Of a stretch of 41,094 nucleotides of DNA, positions 1 through 9,187 are shown in pieces. The stretch's first letter is position 1, and each line of letters starts with the position of its first letter. Under the pieces are notes generated by a model. That model saw nothing but the letters and a program-made list of their open reading frames with translations, did not search any database and was not told the origin of the DNA. A program made the position numbers and the translations under genes. This DNA is from Akkermansiaceae bacterium (lineage in GTDB: Bacteria; Verrucomicrobiota; Verrucomicrobiia; Verrucomicrobiales; Akkermansiaceae), in NCBI GenBank assembly GCA_022424905.1, contig JAKMGP010000299.1:1-41094 (forward strand). The letters run 5' to 3'.

Positions 1-9
1 GGCGTTTTT

Positions 10-477
10 ATGAAGAAATGCGAACATTATCGCTCAGGTCAATTGGACCGCCAGCTTGATCCGAAGGGAAGATTTTCCCTTCCGGTTGACTGGCGCCCGG
101 TTCACGGCGAGAGCGTGTATTTCGTAAAAGTTAGGGTCGAGGAGATCCCGGCTCTTAGAGTTTTCACCCAAACCGCTTTCGATCGAAAACTCTCTGATAT
201 TGAAACGACAGCAGATGCCACTCCGGCTCAGCGGGACCGAGCTCGGGGTATTCTTTTCGGTTCGGCGATTGAGTCGAAAGTCAACGAGCAGGGTAAATTG
301 ACCATTCCTAAGGCTCTGGCTGAGGATCACGGTCTCACTCTTCCTGGTGCCGTACGATTGGTGGGCCGAGGAGAACTCTTTGAAATTTTCACCCCTGAAA
401 ATGGCAAAGCTATTCAGGCTGCTGAAGAAAACGCCCGCGAAAGCGATGCGATGATTTCTGGTATGCTTGGTTTCTAA
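10..477 (+). CDS. mraZ: MraZ family transcriptional regulator
   Basis: First gene of the dcw cluster. MraZ proteins are DNA-binding regulators of the division and cell-wall operon and carry two AbrB-like half-domains. Both repeats are visible: DPKGRFSLP at residues 17-25 and NEQGKLTIP at about 92-100. The length of 155 residues is normal for the family. The gene lies directly upstream of rsmH, the standard order. The start lies 9 bases from the window edge, so the operon promoter and any MraZ-binding repeats are outside the window. No Shine-Dalgarno is visible in the few bases available. Confidence 0.93.
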   Translation: MKKCEHYRSGQLDRQLDPKGRFSLPVDWRPVHGESVYFVKVRVEEIPALRVFTQTAFDRKLSDIETTADATPAQRDRARGILFGSAIESKVNEQGKLTIPKALAEDHGLTLPGAVRLVGRGELFEIFTPENGKAIQAAEENARESDAMISGMLGF

Positions 478-576
478 AAATTCCCTTTCTGACTTTCATC
501 ATGTTATCCGCTTCTCTCATCAAAACGTCTCCCGATTTCGGTTGGCTCAGCGATGTTTTGATCGGCTCTCTCTTTC

Positions 577-585
577 GGAGGAGAG
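577..585 (+). promoter_or_regulatory. Shine-Dalgarno that sets the rsmH start
   Basis: GGAGGAGAG sits just before the ATG at 588, with 6 bases between the GGAGG core and the start codon. It is one of the few strong ribosome-binding sites in the window, and it argues for starting rsmH at 588 rather than at the upstream in-frame ATG at 501. Confidence 0.7.
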
Positions 586-587
586 AG

Positions 588-1565
588 ATGGGGGCTGCTT
601 ATGCGGCGGTCGAACCGGCCAGTGAATCACCCGAACAGCCGTTCTACCATGAATCGATCCTTCTTGATGAAGTGGTCCAATTTTTACAGCCCGTAGCCGG
701 CAAATTGATGGCTGATGGCACTTTAGGCGGCGGCGGTCACACCGAGGCCTTGTTAAATGCGGGCGCAACGGTGAAGGGGATCGATCGTGATGCTGATGCT
801 CGGGCCTATGCCAATGAGCGCCTGGCGCGCTTTGGAAATCGTTTCGAAGCGGTTGAAGGTCGCTTTGGAGATATCGCAACTTTAGCGCAAGTTAGAGGAT
901 GGGAGAGACTCGATGGTATCTTACTCGATTTAGGAGTCTCGTCCCACCAGCTCGATTGTGGAGATCGTGGATTTTCATTTCGATTGGACGGGCCTCTGGA
1001 CATGCGTATGGGGGGTGATGGGCCTACGGCTGCTGATCTTGTAAACAACTGGAGCGAATCAGAATTACGACAAATTTTTTGGGATCTAGGGGAAGAAAAA
1101 TTCGCCCGTAAGATCGCGGCCTGGATTATTTTCGAGCGCGAGAAACTGAAATTCGAAAGAACGAGCCACCTGGCCGACGGGATTGAAAAATTACTGGGTC
1201 GCCGAGGTCGCACTCATCCCGCGACGAAGGTTTTTCAAGCGCTTCGGATGCAGGTGAATGACGAACTTGGAGAGCTCCGCCGTTTTTTGAAAGTGGCGCC
1301 TGACCTATTAAAACCGGGCGGACGACTTGCTATCATCACCTTTCATAGCCTTGAAGACCGTATCGTTAAGCAAACTTTTCGCGATGCTTCAAAAGAGGAG
1401 ATTGATCGGCCTGAGTGGCCGGCTCCCCAACCCAATCCTCGTTATGTATACAGACTCTTGACCCGGAAAGGAATTGCTCCTGGAAGTCAAGAGATCGCCC
1501 GTAATTCCAGATCTCGAAGCTCAAGACTACGTGTTGTTGAGAAAATTCAAAATTTAGCCCATTAA
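588..1565 (+). CDS. rsmH: 16S rRNA (cytosine-1402-N4)-methyltransferase RsmH
   Basis: SAM-dependent methyltransferase that N4-methylates C1402 of 16S rRNA in the ribosomal P site (mraW). The sequence shows the YHESILLDEVV opening, the SAM-binding run DGTLGGGGHTEALL, the LDLGVSSHQLD segment, and the C-terminal ITFHSLEDRIVK block. The open frame extends back to an ATG at 501, but I chose the ATG at 588. A clear GGAGGAGAG (577-585) precedes it at normal spacing, family similarity starts shortly after it, and the upstream 29 codons look unrelated. The resulting 325 residues fit the family. The stop at 1565 is 3 bases before the ftsL-like start, so the two are likely co-translated. Confidence 0.95.
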   Translation: MGAAYAAVEPASESPEQPFYHESILLDEVVQFLQPVAGKLMADGTLGGGGHTEALLNAGATVKGIDRDADARAYANERLARFGNRFEAVEGRFGDIATLAQVRGWERLDGILLDLGVSSHQLDCGDRGFSFRLDGPLDMRMGGDGPTAADLVNNWSESELRQIFWDLGEEKFARKIAAWIIFEREKLKFERTSHLADGIEKLLGRRGRTHPATKVFQALRMQVNDELGELRRFLKVAPDLLKPGGRLAIITFHSLEDRIVKQTFRDASKEEIDRPEWPAPQPNPRYVYRLLTRKGIAPGSQEIARNSRSRSSRLRVVEKIQNLAH

Positions 1566-1568
1566 AAA

Positions 1569-1907
1569 ATGAATCGTAAAAAAAGCACCTCAAGTCTTGG
1601 TTTTTCATCTCTTGTCCTACTCGGCATTGCGGTCGTAATCGTTTCGAGCAGTGGGATTGGATATGTCGTTATGAAAAACAGGCAGATTTCGACTCGTGGC
1701 CAGATCTCCGAAGTTCAAAGTAGGATACAAGACCATCAAATTTCTATTTTACTGCATGACTCCGAGATCGAGGAAGCACTGGGAATTTTTCAGCTTCGTC
1801 AGAAGCTCAAAAAAATTAATTCATCTCTCACTGAGATCGATTTTGTTGAACCTCTTCTTGAAGCCAACGAAGAATCGCCACCCGAGAATTCGGTAGCACG
1901 CCGCTAG
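1569..1907 (+). CDS. ftsL: FtsL-like divisome protein
   Basis: A 112-residue bitopic membrane protein between rsmH and ftsI, the position of ftsL in dcw clusters. It has a short basic N-terminus (NRKKST), one hydrophobic span at about residues 10-33, and then a polar, coiled-coil-like stretch to the C-terminus. This is the FtsL/DivIC layout. FtsL proteins diverge too much to be assigned by sequence alone, so the name rests on topology, size and place. In the family, FtsL forms a periplasmic complex with FtsB and FtsQ and activates FtsWI. Six bases separate its stop from the ftsI start. Confidence 0.75.
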   Translation: MNRKKSTSSLGFSSLVLLGIAVVIVSSSGIGYVVMKNRQISTRGQISEVQSRIQDHQISILLHDSEIEEALGIFQLRQKLKKINSSLTEIDFVEPLLEANEESPPENSVARR

Positions 1908-1913
1908 TAATTT

Positions 1914-3821
1914 ATGGATGCTACTTTCAAATACCGAGCTTTTTTGGTCTGCCTGACTCTTGTGTTCGGGTTGAGTGCGCTTTCAGTAAAGCTAATCTCG
2001 CTCCAAGTTTGGAATCGAAAGTTATCCGATACCTCTGATGTCCCACAATTTAGATCCCACGAGGTGATTCCTGCCCGGCGTGGTTTTATTGTTGATCGGA
2101 ATTCTACTGTGATTGCCCAGAATCGGCAGGAGGCAACGTTGGTTGCGGACTTAAATCATCTCAGATCTGAATCAATTCTCCATCGTGCAGTTGCGCATTT
2201 TTATGCTAGCCAGAAAGAAGGTTGGAGAGATTTTGACGAGGCCAAAAAGAAGGCCTCTCTTAGTGAAGCTCGCACGCTGGTTAAGAGGAATCTGAGCGAG
2301 GAAGAGGTGATTGAAAAACACCTGACCTACGCTTGCGAAATCATCGGTCAGGAATTACGGACGGCTCCCAATCAAATCCGGGAAAAGTTTAAAGGTGAGG
2401 CGACTCGCATCGTAGTCCAAAAGCGGATTAGTGAAAGTGTGGCGCGTCGTATTGAAAAAGCCCTACAGGAGCGTCGTATCCAAGGCTTTTATTTTGAGAG
2501 ATCTCTGCGTCGCGATTATCCTATGCCAACTTTGGCATCCCATTTAATAGGGATCCGCGGATACGATAGAAATCGTAAACTTGTTGGCTTATCGGGTCTT
2601 GAGAAATCAATGGACGAGATCTTGTCCGGACGCGATGGGAAGCGTGTTTTAAAACGTGATGAGTATGGTCTTGTGAACCTAACTAAATCCGAAAAGGTGG
2701 TTCCTCCTAAAAAGGGTAAGCATGTGAAAGTGACCCTCGATATGGGAATTCAAGCGATCGTTGAAGAAGAGCTTGGAATGGCGTTTGGGGCGTTAAATGC
2801 TAAGTATGGAAGCGTCATTGTAGTGGACCCTCACACCGGTGATATTCTTGGAATGGCAAGTCGCCCTGATTTTGATCTGAACATCCGAAAGAAATATCAA
2901 GATGCGGTGAGCTACGCAGTTTCGGCACAGTATGAATCTGGATCTGTGATGAAAATCATCCCTATGGCTGCCGCTCTTGATTTGAGAAGGGTGAATCGGG
3001 AAACCGTGGTTGATTGTGGCTGGGGTGGCATTAACCGATATGGCTTTCGTATTCATGACCACCATCCATACGGTGAGCTCACCTTCGATGGTGTCCTCGT
3101 AAAGTCGAGTAACACGGGAGTTTTTCAATTTGCGGATATGGCAGGTCGGGAATCTTACTATCGATATCTTCGTAATTTTGGTTTTGGGAGTCCGACCGGC
3201 TTTCCAATTCCAGGCGAAGCGAAAGGTGTTATTCAGAATGAGACTAATATGCGAAACTTTGCCAGCGCCACCTATGGTTATGGCGTTTCGGTGACACCCC
3301 TCCAGTTGGCGATGGCCTATTCCGTTCTTGCGAATGGGGGTAAGCTTATGAAACCTCGGCTAGTCGATTCTCTTATCGCCGACAATGGAGCGATTCTGGA
3401 TAAAACTCCGATTCACCAAGTGCGACAGGTAGTGAGTTCAAGGGTTGCCAAAGACATGTGTCTGGCACTCGAGCAGGTGGTTCTTAAGGGCACGGGGCGT
3501 CGGGCTGCAGTCCCCGGTTATCGGGCTGGTGGCAAAACAGGCACTGCCGAAAAGTGGGACAGCAAAACCAAGCGCTATAATGAATCCGAGAAGATTCTTA
3601 CCTTTGCAGGAATCCTGCCCGTCCATGACCCTAAATTCGTTTGTATCGTGAGTATCGACGAACCTTCCGGGCTTGGAGAAGATTTCCCAATTGGCGGAGG
3701 AACTATTGCGGCCCCTATTTTTGCTCAGGTCGCCGAGCGGGTTGCTCACTATATGAATTTACCTCCTACTGAAGAGATTCCTGAAGAAGAGACCTCTATC
3801 GTATACAGCACCACCGAATGA
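1914..3821 (+). CDS. ftsI: Peptidoglycan D,D-transpeptidase FtsI (PBP3)
   Basis: Class B penicillin-binding protein that cross-links septal peptidoglycan. It has an N-terminal membrane anchor (about residues 8-28), a dimerisation domain beginning with the conserved RRGFIVDRN segment, and a C-terminal transpeptidase domain. The three catalytic motifs are present: SVMK at 344-347 (nucleophile Ser344), SSN at 398-400, and KTGT at 541-544. No PASTA repeats follow, and the protein ends in a short acidic tail. The 635 residues are typical. Its stop overlaps the murE start in an ATGA, suggesting translational coupling. Pairing with FtsW at the end of the operon fits the known FtsWI septal synthase. 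Confidence 0.95.
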   Translation: MDATFKYRAFLVCLTLVFGLSALSVKLISLQVWNRKLSDTSDVPQFRSHEVIPARRGFIVDRNSTVIAQNRQEATLVADLNHLRSESILHRAVAHFYASQKEGWRDFDEAKKKASLSEARTLVKRNLSEEEVIEKHLTYACEIIGQELRTAPNQIREKFKGEATRIVVQKRISESVARRIEKALQERRIQGFYFERSLRRDYPMPTLASHLIGIRGYDRNRKLVGLSGLEKSMDEILSGRDGKRVLKRDEYGLVNLTKSEKVVPPKKGKHVKVTLDMGIQAIVEEELGMAFGALNAKYGSVIVVDPHTGDILGMASRPDFDLNIRKKYQDAVSYAVSAQYESGSVMKIIPMAAALDLRRVNRETVVDCGWGGINRYGFRIHDHHPYGELTFDGVLVKSSNTGVFQFADMAGRESYYRYLRNFGFGSPTGFPIPGEAKGVIQNETNMRNFASATYGYGVSVTPLQLAMAYSVLANGGKLMKPRLVDSLIADNGAILDKTPIHQVRQVVSSRVAKDMCLALEQVVLKGTGRRAAVPGYRAGGKTGTAEKWDSKTKRYNESEKILTFAGILPVHDPKFVCIVSIDEPSGLGEDFPIGGGTIAAPIFAQVAERVAHYMNLPPTEEIPEEETSIVYSTTE

Positions 3822-5386
3822 TTTCACTGCCGTCACTCCTCGAAATTCTCCCCGAAGCCAAAGGACTTCGGGTCGAAGATGTCCCTGTGATTAGTGTGAC
3901 TGACCATAGTGGGCGCGTGCAAGACGGGGCTGTCTTTGTCGCAGTATGTGGCGCTTCGGCTGATGGCCATGATTATCTCGACCAAGTCGTGAATAAAAAG
4001 CCTGCTGCCATTATTGCTCAAAGGAAAGGGCCCGCAGACTATGACGGACTTTGGATTCAGGTTCCAGATACCCGTCTCGTTCTCGGACGCCTCGCGGCCC
4101 GAGTTGCTGGTGATCCGGCGGATTCGATGGTGATTGTGGGAGTGACAGGGACAAACGGTAAGACCACAGTGACCCATTTTATTCATGCGCTTTTTGAGAA
4201 ATCTATGATCAAAGCGGGAATGATCGGGACAATCAAAATTAATGATGGAGGTGGCTTAAGAGGTGCCACTCACACTACGCCGGGAGCGATCGAAATGCAG
4301 AGCATTCTCAAAACGATGAAAGAGAATCGCTGTAAGGCTGTGACGATGGAAACGTCTTCGCATGGTTTAGAGCAAGGGCGTTGCAGGGGGATTGGTTTTG
4401 ATGTCGGAGTTTTTCTAAATCTAACTCAAGATCATCTCGATTATCATCAGACAATGGCGGCTTATTTTGCGGCCAAAAAAATTCTTTTTGAGCAAATGGT
4501 GGAGAATGGCGGCGATGGTGTTGCCGTAATCAATATTGATGATCTTGCTGGTGAAAAGCTTGCGGCAGAATTTTCGGGTCGCCTAAAGGTCATCACTTTT
4601 GGCTTCAGTGCAGGTGCTGATTTTCGTGCGAGCGAAGTTAGGCCCTCGATTCGTGGGCAGGTCTTTGCGCTTGAAGCCCGGGGTAAGAGTTTCCTTATCA
4701 GGCTTCCTGTTGTCGGACGTTTTAATGTTTTGAATGCTCTAGCGGCTATGGCTTCGGTCTCTTCGACGGGGGTGCCACTGCGGGATCTTGTGAAGGCAGT
4801 CGGTGAAATACGTCAGACTCCCGGACGAATGGAATTTGTTGGTGGAGATCGTGTTTCGGTCTTTGTCGACTATGCGCATACTCCTGATGCTCTTGAAAAA
4901 GCGTGTGAAACTTTGAGTGACCTCCATCCAAATCGCCTAATTACCATCTTTGGATGTGGTGGTGATCGGGATCGCTCCAAGCGACCGTTGATGGCTGAAG
5001 CTGCTTCTAGGCACAGTCAATTTTGTATCGTGACTTCTGATAATCCTCGTAGCGAAGAACCGCAGGCGATTATTGACGAGACTACTCCTGGACTTGGTTC
5101 AGCTCGTCATGAAGTGGTGATTGATCGACGGGAGGCAATTTATTCTACAATCGAAAATGCCTTACCTGGTGATTTGATTCTGATCGCGGGGAAAGGTCAC
5201 GAAACTTATCAAGAAGTGAATGGGAAGCGGCAGCATTTTGATGACCGTGAGGTCGCCCGTCGGGCTCTTGAGATCCGAAAAAAGAAAGAAGAAGTTGAAT
5301 TTGAAAAACGGCAAGCGGAACGGGAAGAGCGTGAACGTAAGCGTGCCAAGAAAGATGACAGCGAAAGACATTTTCATCAGGAATGA
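3818..5386 (+). CDS. murE: UDP-MurNAc-tripeptide ligase MurE, meso-DAP type
   Basis: Cytoplasmic ATP-dependent ligase that adds the third amino acid to UDP-MurNAc-L-Ala-D-Glu. The Mur ligase P-loop VTGTNGKTT is at 109-117. DNPR at 408-411 is the signature known to select meso-diaminopimelate, so the peptidoglycan is probably the DAP type. The protein is 522 residues, longer than the usual 480-500, because it ends in a highly charged, Lys/Glu/Arg-rich helix-like tail of about 40 residues that is not part of the ligase fold. It overlaps ftsI upstream and murF downstream by 4 bases each. Confidence 0.95.
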   Translation: MISLPSLLEILPEAKGLRVEDVPVISVTDHSGRVQDGAVFVAVCGASADGHDYLDQVVNKKPAAIIAQRKGPADYDGLWIQVPDTRLVLGRLAARVAGDPADSMVIVGVTGTNGKTTVTHFIHALFEKSMIKAGMIGTIKINDGGGLRGATHTTPGAIEMQSILKTMKENRCKAVTMETSSHGLEQGRCRGIGFDVGVFLNLTQDHLDYHQTMAAYFAAKKILFEQMVENGGDGVAVINIDDLAGEKLAAEFSGRLKVITFGFSAGADFRASEVRPSIRGQVFALEARGKSFLIRLPVVGRFNVLNALAAMASVSSTGVPLRDLVKAVGEIRQTPGRMEFVGGDRVSVFVDYAHTPDALEKACETLSDLHPNRLITIFGCGGDRDRSKRPLMAEAASRHSQFCIVTSDNPRSEEPQAIIDETTPGLGSARHEVVIDRREAIYSTIENALPGDLILIAGKGHETYQEVNGKRQHFDDREVARRALEIRKKKEEVEFEKRQAEREERERKRAKKDDSERHFHQE

Positions 5387-6717
5387 AATCTTATCCTCTC
5401 CAGAAACTCGCGCATGCGATGAGCGGCTCCCTTTTACAGGGCGGAGGGGATTGTGTCATTTCGGCGGGTGTTTCTACTGATACTCGGCGTCTCCCAGCTG
5501 GTGCCATGTTCTTTGCCCTAGAGGGGGAAAACTTTAACGCACATCATTTCCTGGCTGAGGCGGTAGAAGCGGGAGCAGGAGCTCTTGTGCTGCAGGGTGA
5601 TTCGGATTTACCAGAGGGAATTCCAGTGATTCTTGTAAAAGATACCCTCAAGGCACTTCAGGATTTAGCAAAGTGGTATCGAGGGGAGTTGGGGATTTCA
5701 GTGGTCGCTATCACGGGTTCGAACGGTAAGACCTCGACTAAGGATTATACCCACAGTGTTCTCAGTCAAAAGTTCCGCGTAAATTCCACCCTAGGAAATC
5801 TGAATAACCATATCGGTCTTCCGCTCACAGTTCTCGCGACTGCTGCGAATGATGAGGTCGGTGTTTTTGAAATGGGAATGAATCATTGCGGTGAGTTAGC
5901 GCCTCTTTGCGAGATCGGACGACCGGACGTCAGTATTATTACCAATGTTGGAACCGCCCATATTGAGCATTTGGGAAACCGCAAGGCGATTGCGATTGAA
6001 AAAGGAACTGTGGCCCGGATCTTAAGTGAAAAAGGAACTCTGCTCCTACCCAGTGATTGCGATGAGGAGTATGATTTTCGTGCTTCCACCCCAGCAAGAG
6101 TGATTACGGTTGGTGACGGCGAAATTCGTGCTGAAAATACTGTGTCCGGAGAATCGGGCTCAGCTTTCGATCTAACGATTGATGGTCTAGGAACTAAGAG
6201 GACATCAATTTCCGTTGTTGGTCGGCACATGATCAGTAATGCCCTGCTCGCTGCTGGTGCCGGATATGTACTTGGGCTGAGCCTTGATGAGATTTCTGCT
6301 GGTCTTACTAATGCGAAGCTCACTAGTGGCCGCCTTCGCCGCTATTTATGTCATGGTTTGACCGTTATTGATGATACTTACAATGCCAACCCAGAATCGG
6401 TGATTGCAGCTCTAGAAACACTGGCAAGTCTACCTGAAAGTGGCAGGAGAATTGCGGCTCTCGGAATGATGGCCGAGCTTGGCGAGCACGCCGAGGAAGC
6501 TTATCCGAGGATTGGTAGGATTGCCCGAGATCTGGGAGTGACTTTGGTTACGGTCGGTCATGATGCCGAAAAATATGGCGGCGATCACCATTTTCAAACT
6601 CAGGAGGAAGCTGCCACTTGGCTGTCTAACGAGACATCCCCGGGTGATATTGTCCTTTTCAAAGGAAGTCGAATGGCTGCGATGGACCAGGTCATGAAAT
6701 TAACCTTCCCTGAATAA
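5383..6717 (+). CDS. murF: UDP-MurNAc-pentapeptide synthase MurF
   Basis: Mur ligase that attaches D-Ala-D-Ala to UDP-MurNAc-tripeptide in the cytoplasm. The P-loop ITGSNGKTS is at 110-118, the middle domain has EMGMNHCGEL, and the C-terminal domain carries DDTYNANPES, all typical of MurF. The 444 residues match the family. The start ATG overlaps the murE stop (ATGA). The stop is 13 bases before mraY. The gene lies in the usual murE-murF-mraY order, so the substrate path through the operon is continuous. Confidence 0.95.
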   Translation: MKSYPLQKLAHAMSGSLLQGGGDCVISAGVSTDTRRLPAGAMFFALEGENFNAHHFLAEAVEAGAGALVLQGDSDLPEGIPVILVKDTLKALQDLAKWYRGELGISVVAITGSNGKTSTKDYTHSVLSQKFRVNSTLGNLNNHIGLPLTVLATAANDEVGVFEMGMNHCGELAPLCEIGRPDVSIITNVGTAHIEHLGNRKAIAIEKGTVARILSEKGTLLLPSDCDEEYDFRASTPARVITVGDGEIRAENTVSGESGSAFDLTIDGLGTKRTSISVVGRHMISNALLAAGAGYVLGLSLDEISAGLTNAKLTSGRLRRYLCHGLTVIDDTYNANPESVIAALETLASLPESGRRIAALGMMAELGEHAEEAYPRIGRIARDLGVTLVTVGHDAEKYGGDHHFQTQEEAATWLSNETSPGDIVLFKGSRMAAMDQVMKLTFPE

Positions 6718-6730
6718 CTCTGCTCAAATC

Positions 6731-7897
6731 ATGCTCTATTGGATTTACCAACTCTGGAAAGAAGCTCAGGAATCGGGCGCTGATTGGGCTGGAACCTTTT
6801 CATTCCTGAGAATCCTTGGATACATCTCGGTCCGTGCTGGGCTGGCAACCCTGATTGCATTTGTGCTGACTCTTCTGATCGGTGAAAGGGTGATCCGAAA
6901 ACTTATTTCGATGAAGGTTGGGCAACCATTGAGAACTGCGGAAGAAGTCCACAAATTGGCTGAACTTCATGGCGGGAAAGCTGGCACTCCGACGATGGGA
7001 GGAATTATGATTTTGGGCACGACAATGGTTGCCATTCTGATCTGCGGGCGCATTTTGAACCCCTTTGTGCTAGTCGTAGCAATCGTGACTCTTGCCTTGG
7101 GGGTTTTGGGCTTCCTTGATGATTATCAAAAAGTGGCTAAAAATAACTCCGAAGGGGTAAGTGGTAAATTGAAGCTGGGCTGGCAGGCTGTGGTGGGATT
7201 GGGAGCTGGACTCTTTCTCTACTTTAATCCTGACACTTCGAGTTTTGTTTTTTATTCGACAAAGGAAGGGGCTGAGATAGCCAAAGTCACTGATTTCGGT
7301 TTCCCGCTTTTGACTTTTTGCATTCCTTTTGGACTGCTCGCTATCCCGTTTTTCATGGCCATTCTCATGGGGACCTCTAATGCGGTTAACCTGACCGATG
7401 GGCTGGACGGGCTTGCTACGGGAGTCACTATTACGGTGGCTATCGCCTATGCTGTGATTACTTACTTAGGAGGTCGAGCGGATGCTTCCGAATACCTTCA
7501 CATTTTTCATAATCCGGGCTTATCTGAGCTGTGCATCGTTATGATGGCCCTGGTCGGTGCCTGCTTTGGTTTTCTCTGGTTTAATTGTCATCCAGCCAAA
7601 GTTTTTATGGGTGATACCGGTTCGCTTGCAATCGGGGGAGCTATCGGCATGACCGCAATCTGTGCCAAGCAGGAGTTTCTCCTCGTAATTATTGGTTTCG
7701 TTTTCGTGATGGAAGCTGTTTCGGTCATCCTCCAAGTCGGAGGGTTCAAACTCCGCCGTAAACGTTTGTTTGCGATGGCTCCCATTCACCACCATTTTGA
7801 GCTTCGTGGTTGGAAGGAAAATCAAGTCATCATTCGTTTCTGGATCATTTCTATCCTCTGTAGCTTAGGAGGTCTCGCCCTTTTGAAAGTCATCTAA
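6731..7897 (+). CDS. mraY: Phospho-MurNAc-pentapeptide transferase MraY
   Basis: Integral membrane enzyme that moves phospho-MurNAc-pentapeptide from UDP to undecaprenyl phosphate, forming lipid I. Diagnostic blocks are GKAGTPTMGGIMIL, the DD-containing LGFLDDYQKV, NLTDGLDGLATG, FMGDTGSLAIGG and PIHHHFELRGW. About ten hydrophobic spans can be traced over the 388 residues, as in the family. The stop and the murD start share one base (TAATG), which suggests coupling. Confidence 0.96.
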   Translation: MLYWIYQLWKEAQESGADWAGTFSFLRILGYISVRAGLATLIAFVLTLLIGERVIRKLISMKVGQPLRTAEEVHKLAELHGGKAGTPTMGGIMILGTTMVAILICGRILNPFVLVVAIVTLALGVLGFLDDYQKVAKNNSEGVSGKLKLGWQAVVGLGAGLFLYFNPDTSSFVFYSTKEGAEIAKVTDFGFPLLTFCIPFGLLAIPFFMAILMGTSNAVNLTDGLDGLATGVTITVAIAYAVITYLGGRADASEYLHIFHNPGLSELCIVMMALVGACFGFLWFNCHPAKVFMGDTGSLAIGGAIGMTAICAKQEFLLVIIGFVFVMEAVSVILQVGGFKLRRKRLFAMAPIHHHFELRGWKENQVIIRFWIISILCSLGGLALLKVI

Positions 7898-9174
7898 TGT
7901 TAAATCTCACTGGAAAAACAGCAGCCGTTCTCGGAGCAGGACGCAGTGGCCGTGCCGCTGCCCGTCTTGCTGAGCACTGTGGTGCTAAGGTGACAATTTA
8001 CGATTCCCGTGAAGCTGAAGAAACTGTTTTGGCAAATCCAGAAATCGGACTTGAAGTGAAGGCTGATTTGGTTGTGGTGAGTCCGGGAATTGAAACTACT
8101 GGTGATTTCGTGCAATCTTTTGCCAAGGGAAGTGGCGCGCTCTGGGGGGAGATTGAATTGGCCTGGCGTTGTTATTCTGGGAAGACAATCGGAATTACTG
8201 GAACGAATGGTAAAACGACCACGACTGAATTGGTTCGGGATTTGGTGGAGGCAACTGGAGAAAGTTGTGTGGCTTGTGGAAACTACGGGGTGCCTCTCTC
8301 TGAGGTCGTTCTTTATGACTCCCCCCCCTCTGTCATCTCGCTGGAATTAAGTTCGTTCCAACTTGAGACGATTATTGATTTCAACCCAGATGTTGTTATT
8401 TGGTTGAATTTTTCGCCTGATCACATGGATCGATACTCCTCTATCGATGAGTATCGAGAGGCCAAGTTGCGGATCTTTGATAATATCGACGCCGATACCC
8501 CGGTCGTAGTAAGGAGTGGCTCCCAAGTGCCAAATCGGGGGAGGATTACGACATTTTCTAATGAAGACGAAGCTGATTGGTCTCTGTCTGGTGATGATAT
8601 TCTTTGCCATGGTGAAGCGTTTGTTTCGATCTCCGAAACAAGGTTACGTGGTTTGCACAATGCCGAAAATTTAATGGCCGCGTGCGCTGCGGTGGAGGGG
8701 TTAACGTCCGAAGTTGCTCGTGAGGCTCTCTCAAAATACAGTCCGCCTGAGCATCGATGCGAGCTGGTGGCTGTTATCGATGGAGTTGAATATCTCAATG
8801 ATTCAAAAGCGACCAATCTTCATGCTCTGGAGTCCGCCCTGCGTTCTCAAACGAGGCCTGCCATCCTAATTGCCGGAGGAAAACAAAAGGGTTTAGACTA
8901 CCGACCCTTGGCTCCCTTGCTCGCCCAAAAAGTAAAAGCGATGATCTCTTTTGGTGAGATTGGTGAAGAGTTAAGCTCCGTTTTTGCGACGACTGTTCAA
9001 TGCCGAAAGGTGGAGACCCTTGAAGAAGCTGTTGCTATAGCGGTTGTTATGGCCGAGCGGGGTGAGACTATTCTCTTTTCGCCCGGCACTTCTTCCTTTG
9101 ATCAATTTAATGGCTACGAGGAGCGCGGTCGCGCTTTCAAAGCCGCTTTGCCCCAAATGACAAAAACCCTGTGA
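7897..9174 (+). CDS. murD: UDP-MurNAc-L-alanine:D-glutamate ligase MurD
   Basis: Mur ligase that adds D-glutamate to UDP-MurNAc-L-Ala. The N-terminal Rossmann-like start (AAVLGAGRSGRAAARL) is followed by the P-loop GITGTNGKTTTT near 99-110, the ELSSFQLE segment, the NDSKATN motif, and the SPGTSSFDQF block near the end. The 425 residues are slightly short but complete. It contains an 8-base C run (8321-8328) that reads through in frame. The LysM gene starts 13 bases after its stop. Confidence 0.95.
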   Translation: MLNLTGKTAAVLGAGRSGRAAARLAEHCGAKVTIYDSREAEETVLANPEIGLEVKADLVVVSPGIETTGDFVQSFAKGSGALWGEIELAWRCYSGKTIGITGTNGKTTTTELVRDLVEATGESCVACGNYGVPLSEVVLYDSPPSVISLELSSFQLETIIDFNPDVVIWLNFSPDHMDRYSSIDEYREAKLRIFDNIDADTPVVVRSGSQVPNRGRITTFSNEDEADWSLSGDDILCHGEAFVSISETRLRGLHNAENLMAACAAVEGLTSEVAREALSKYSPPEHRCELVAVIDGVEYLNDSKATNLHALESALRSQTRPAILIAGGKQKGLDYRPLAPLLAQKVKAMISFGEIGEELSSVFATTVQCRKVETLEEAVAIAVVMAERGETILFSPGTSSFDQFNGYEERGRAFKAALPQMTKTL

Positions 9175-9187
9175 ACCATTCCTAACC

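Noticed and set aside
8321-8328. Eight-base C run in murD
   Set aside because: Noted as a possible slippage site, but it is short, in frame, and in a gene likely to be essential.
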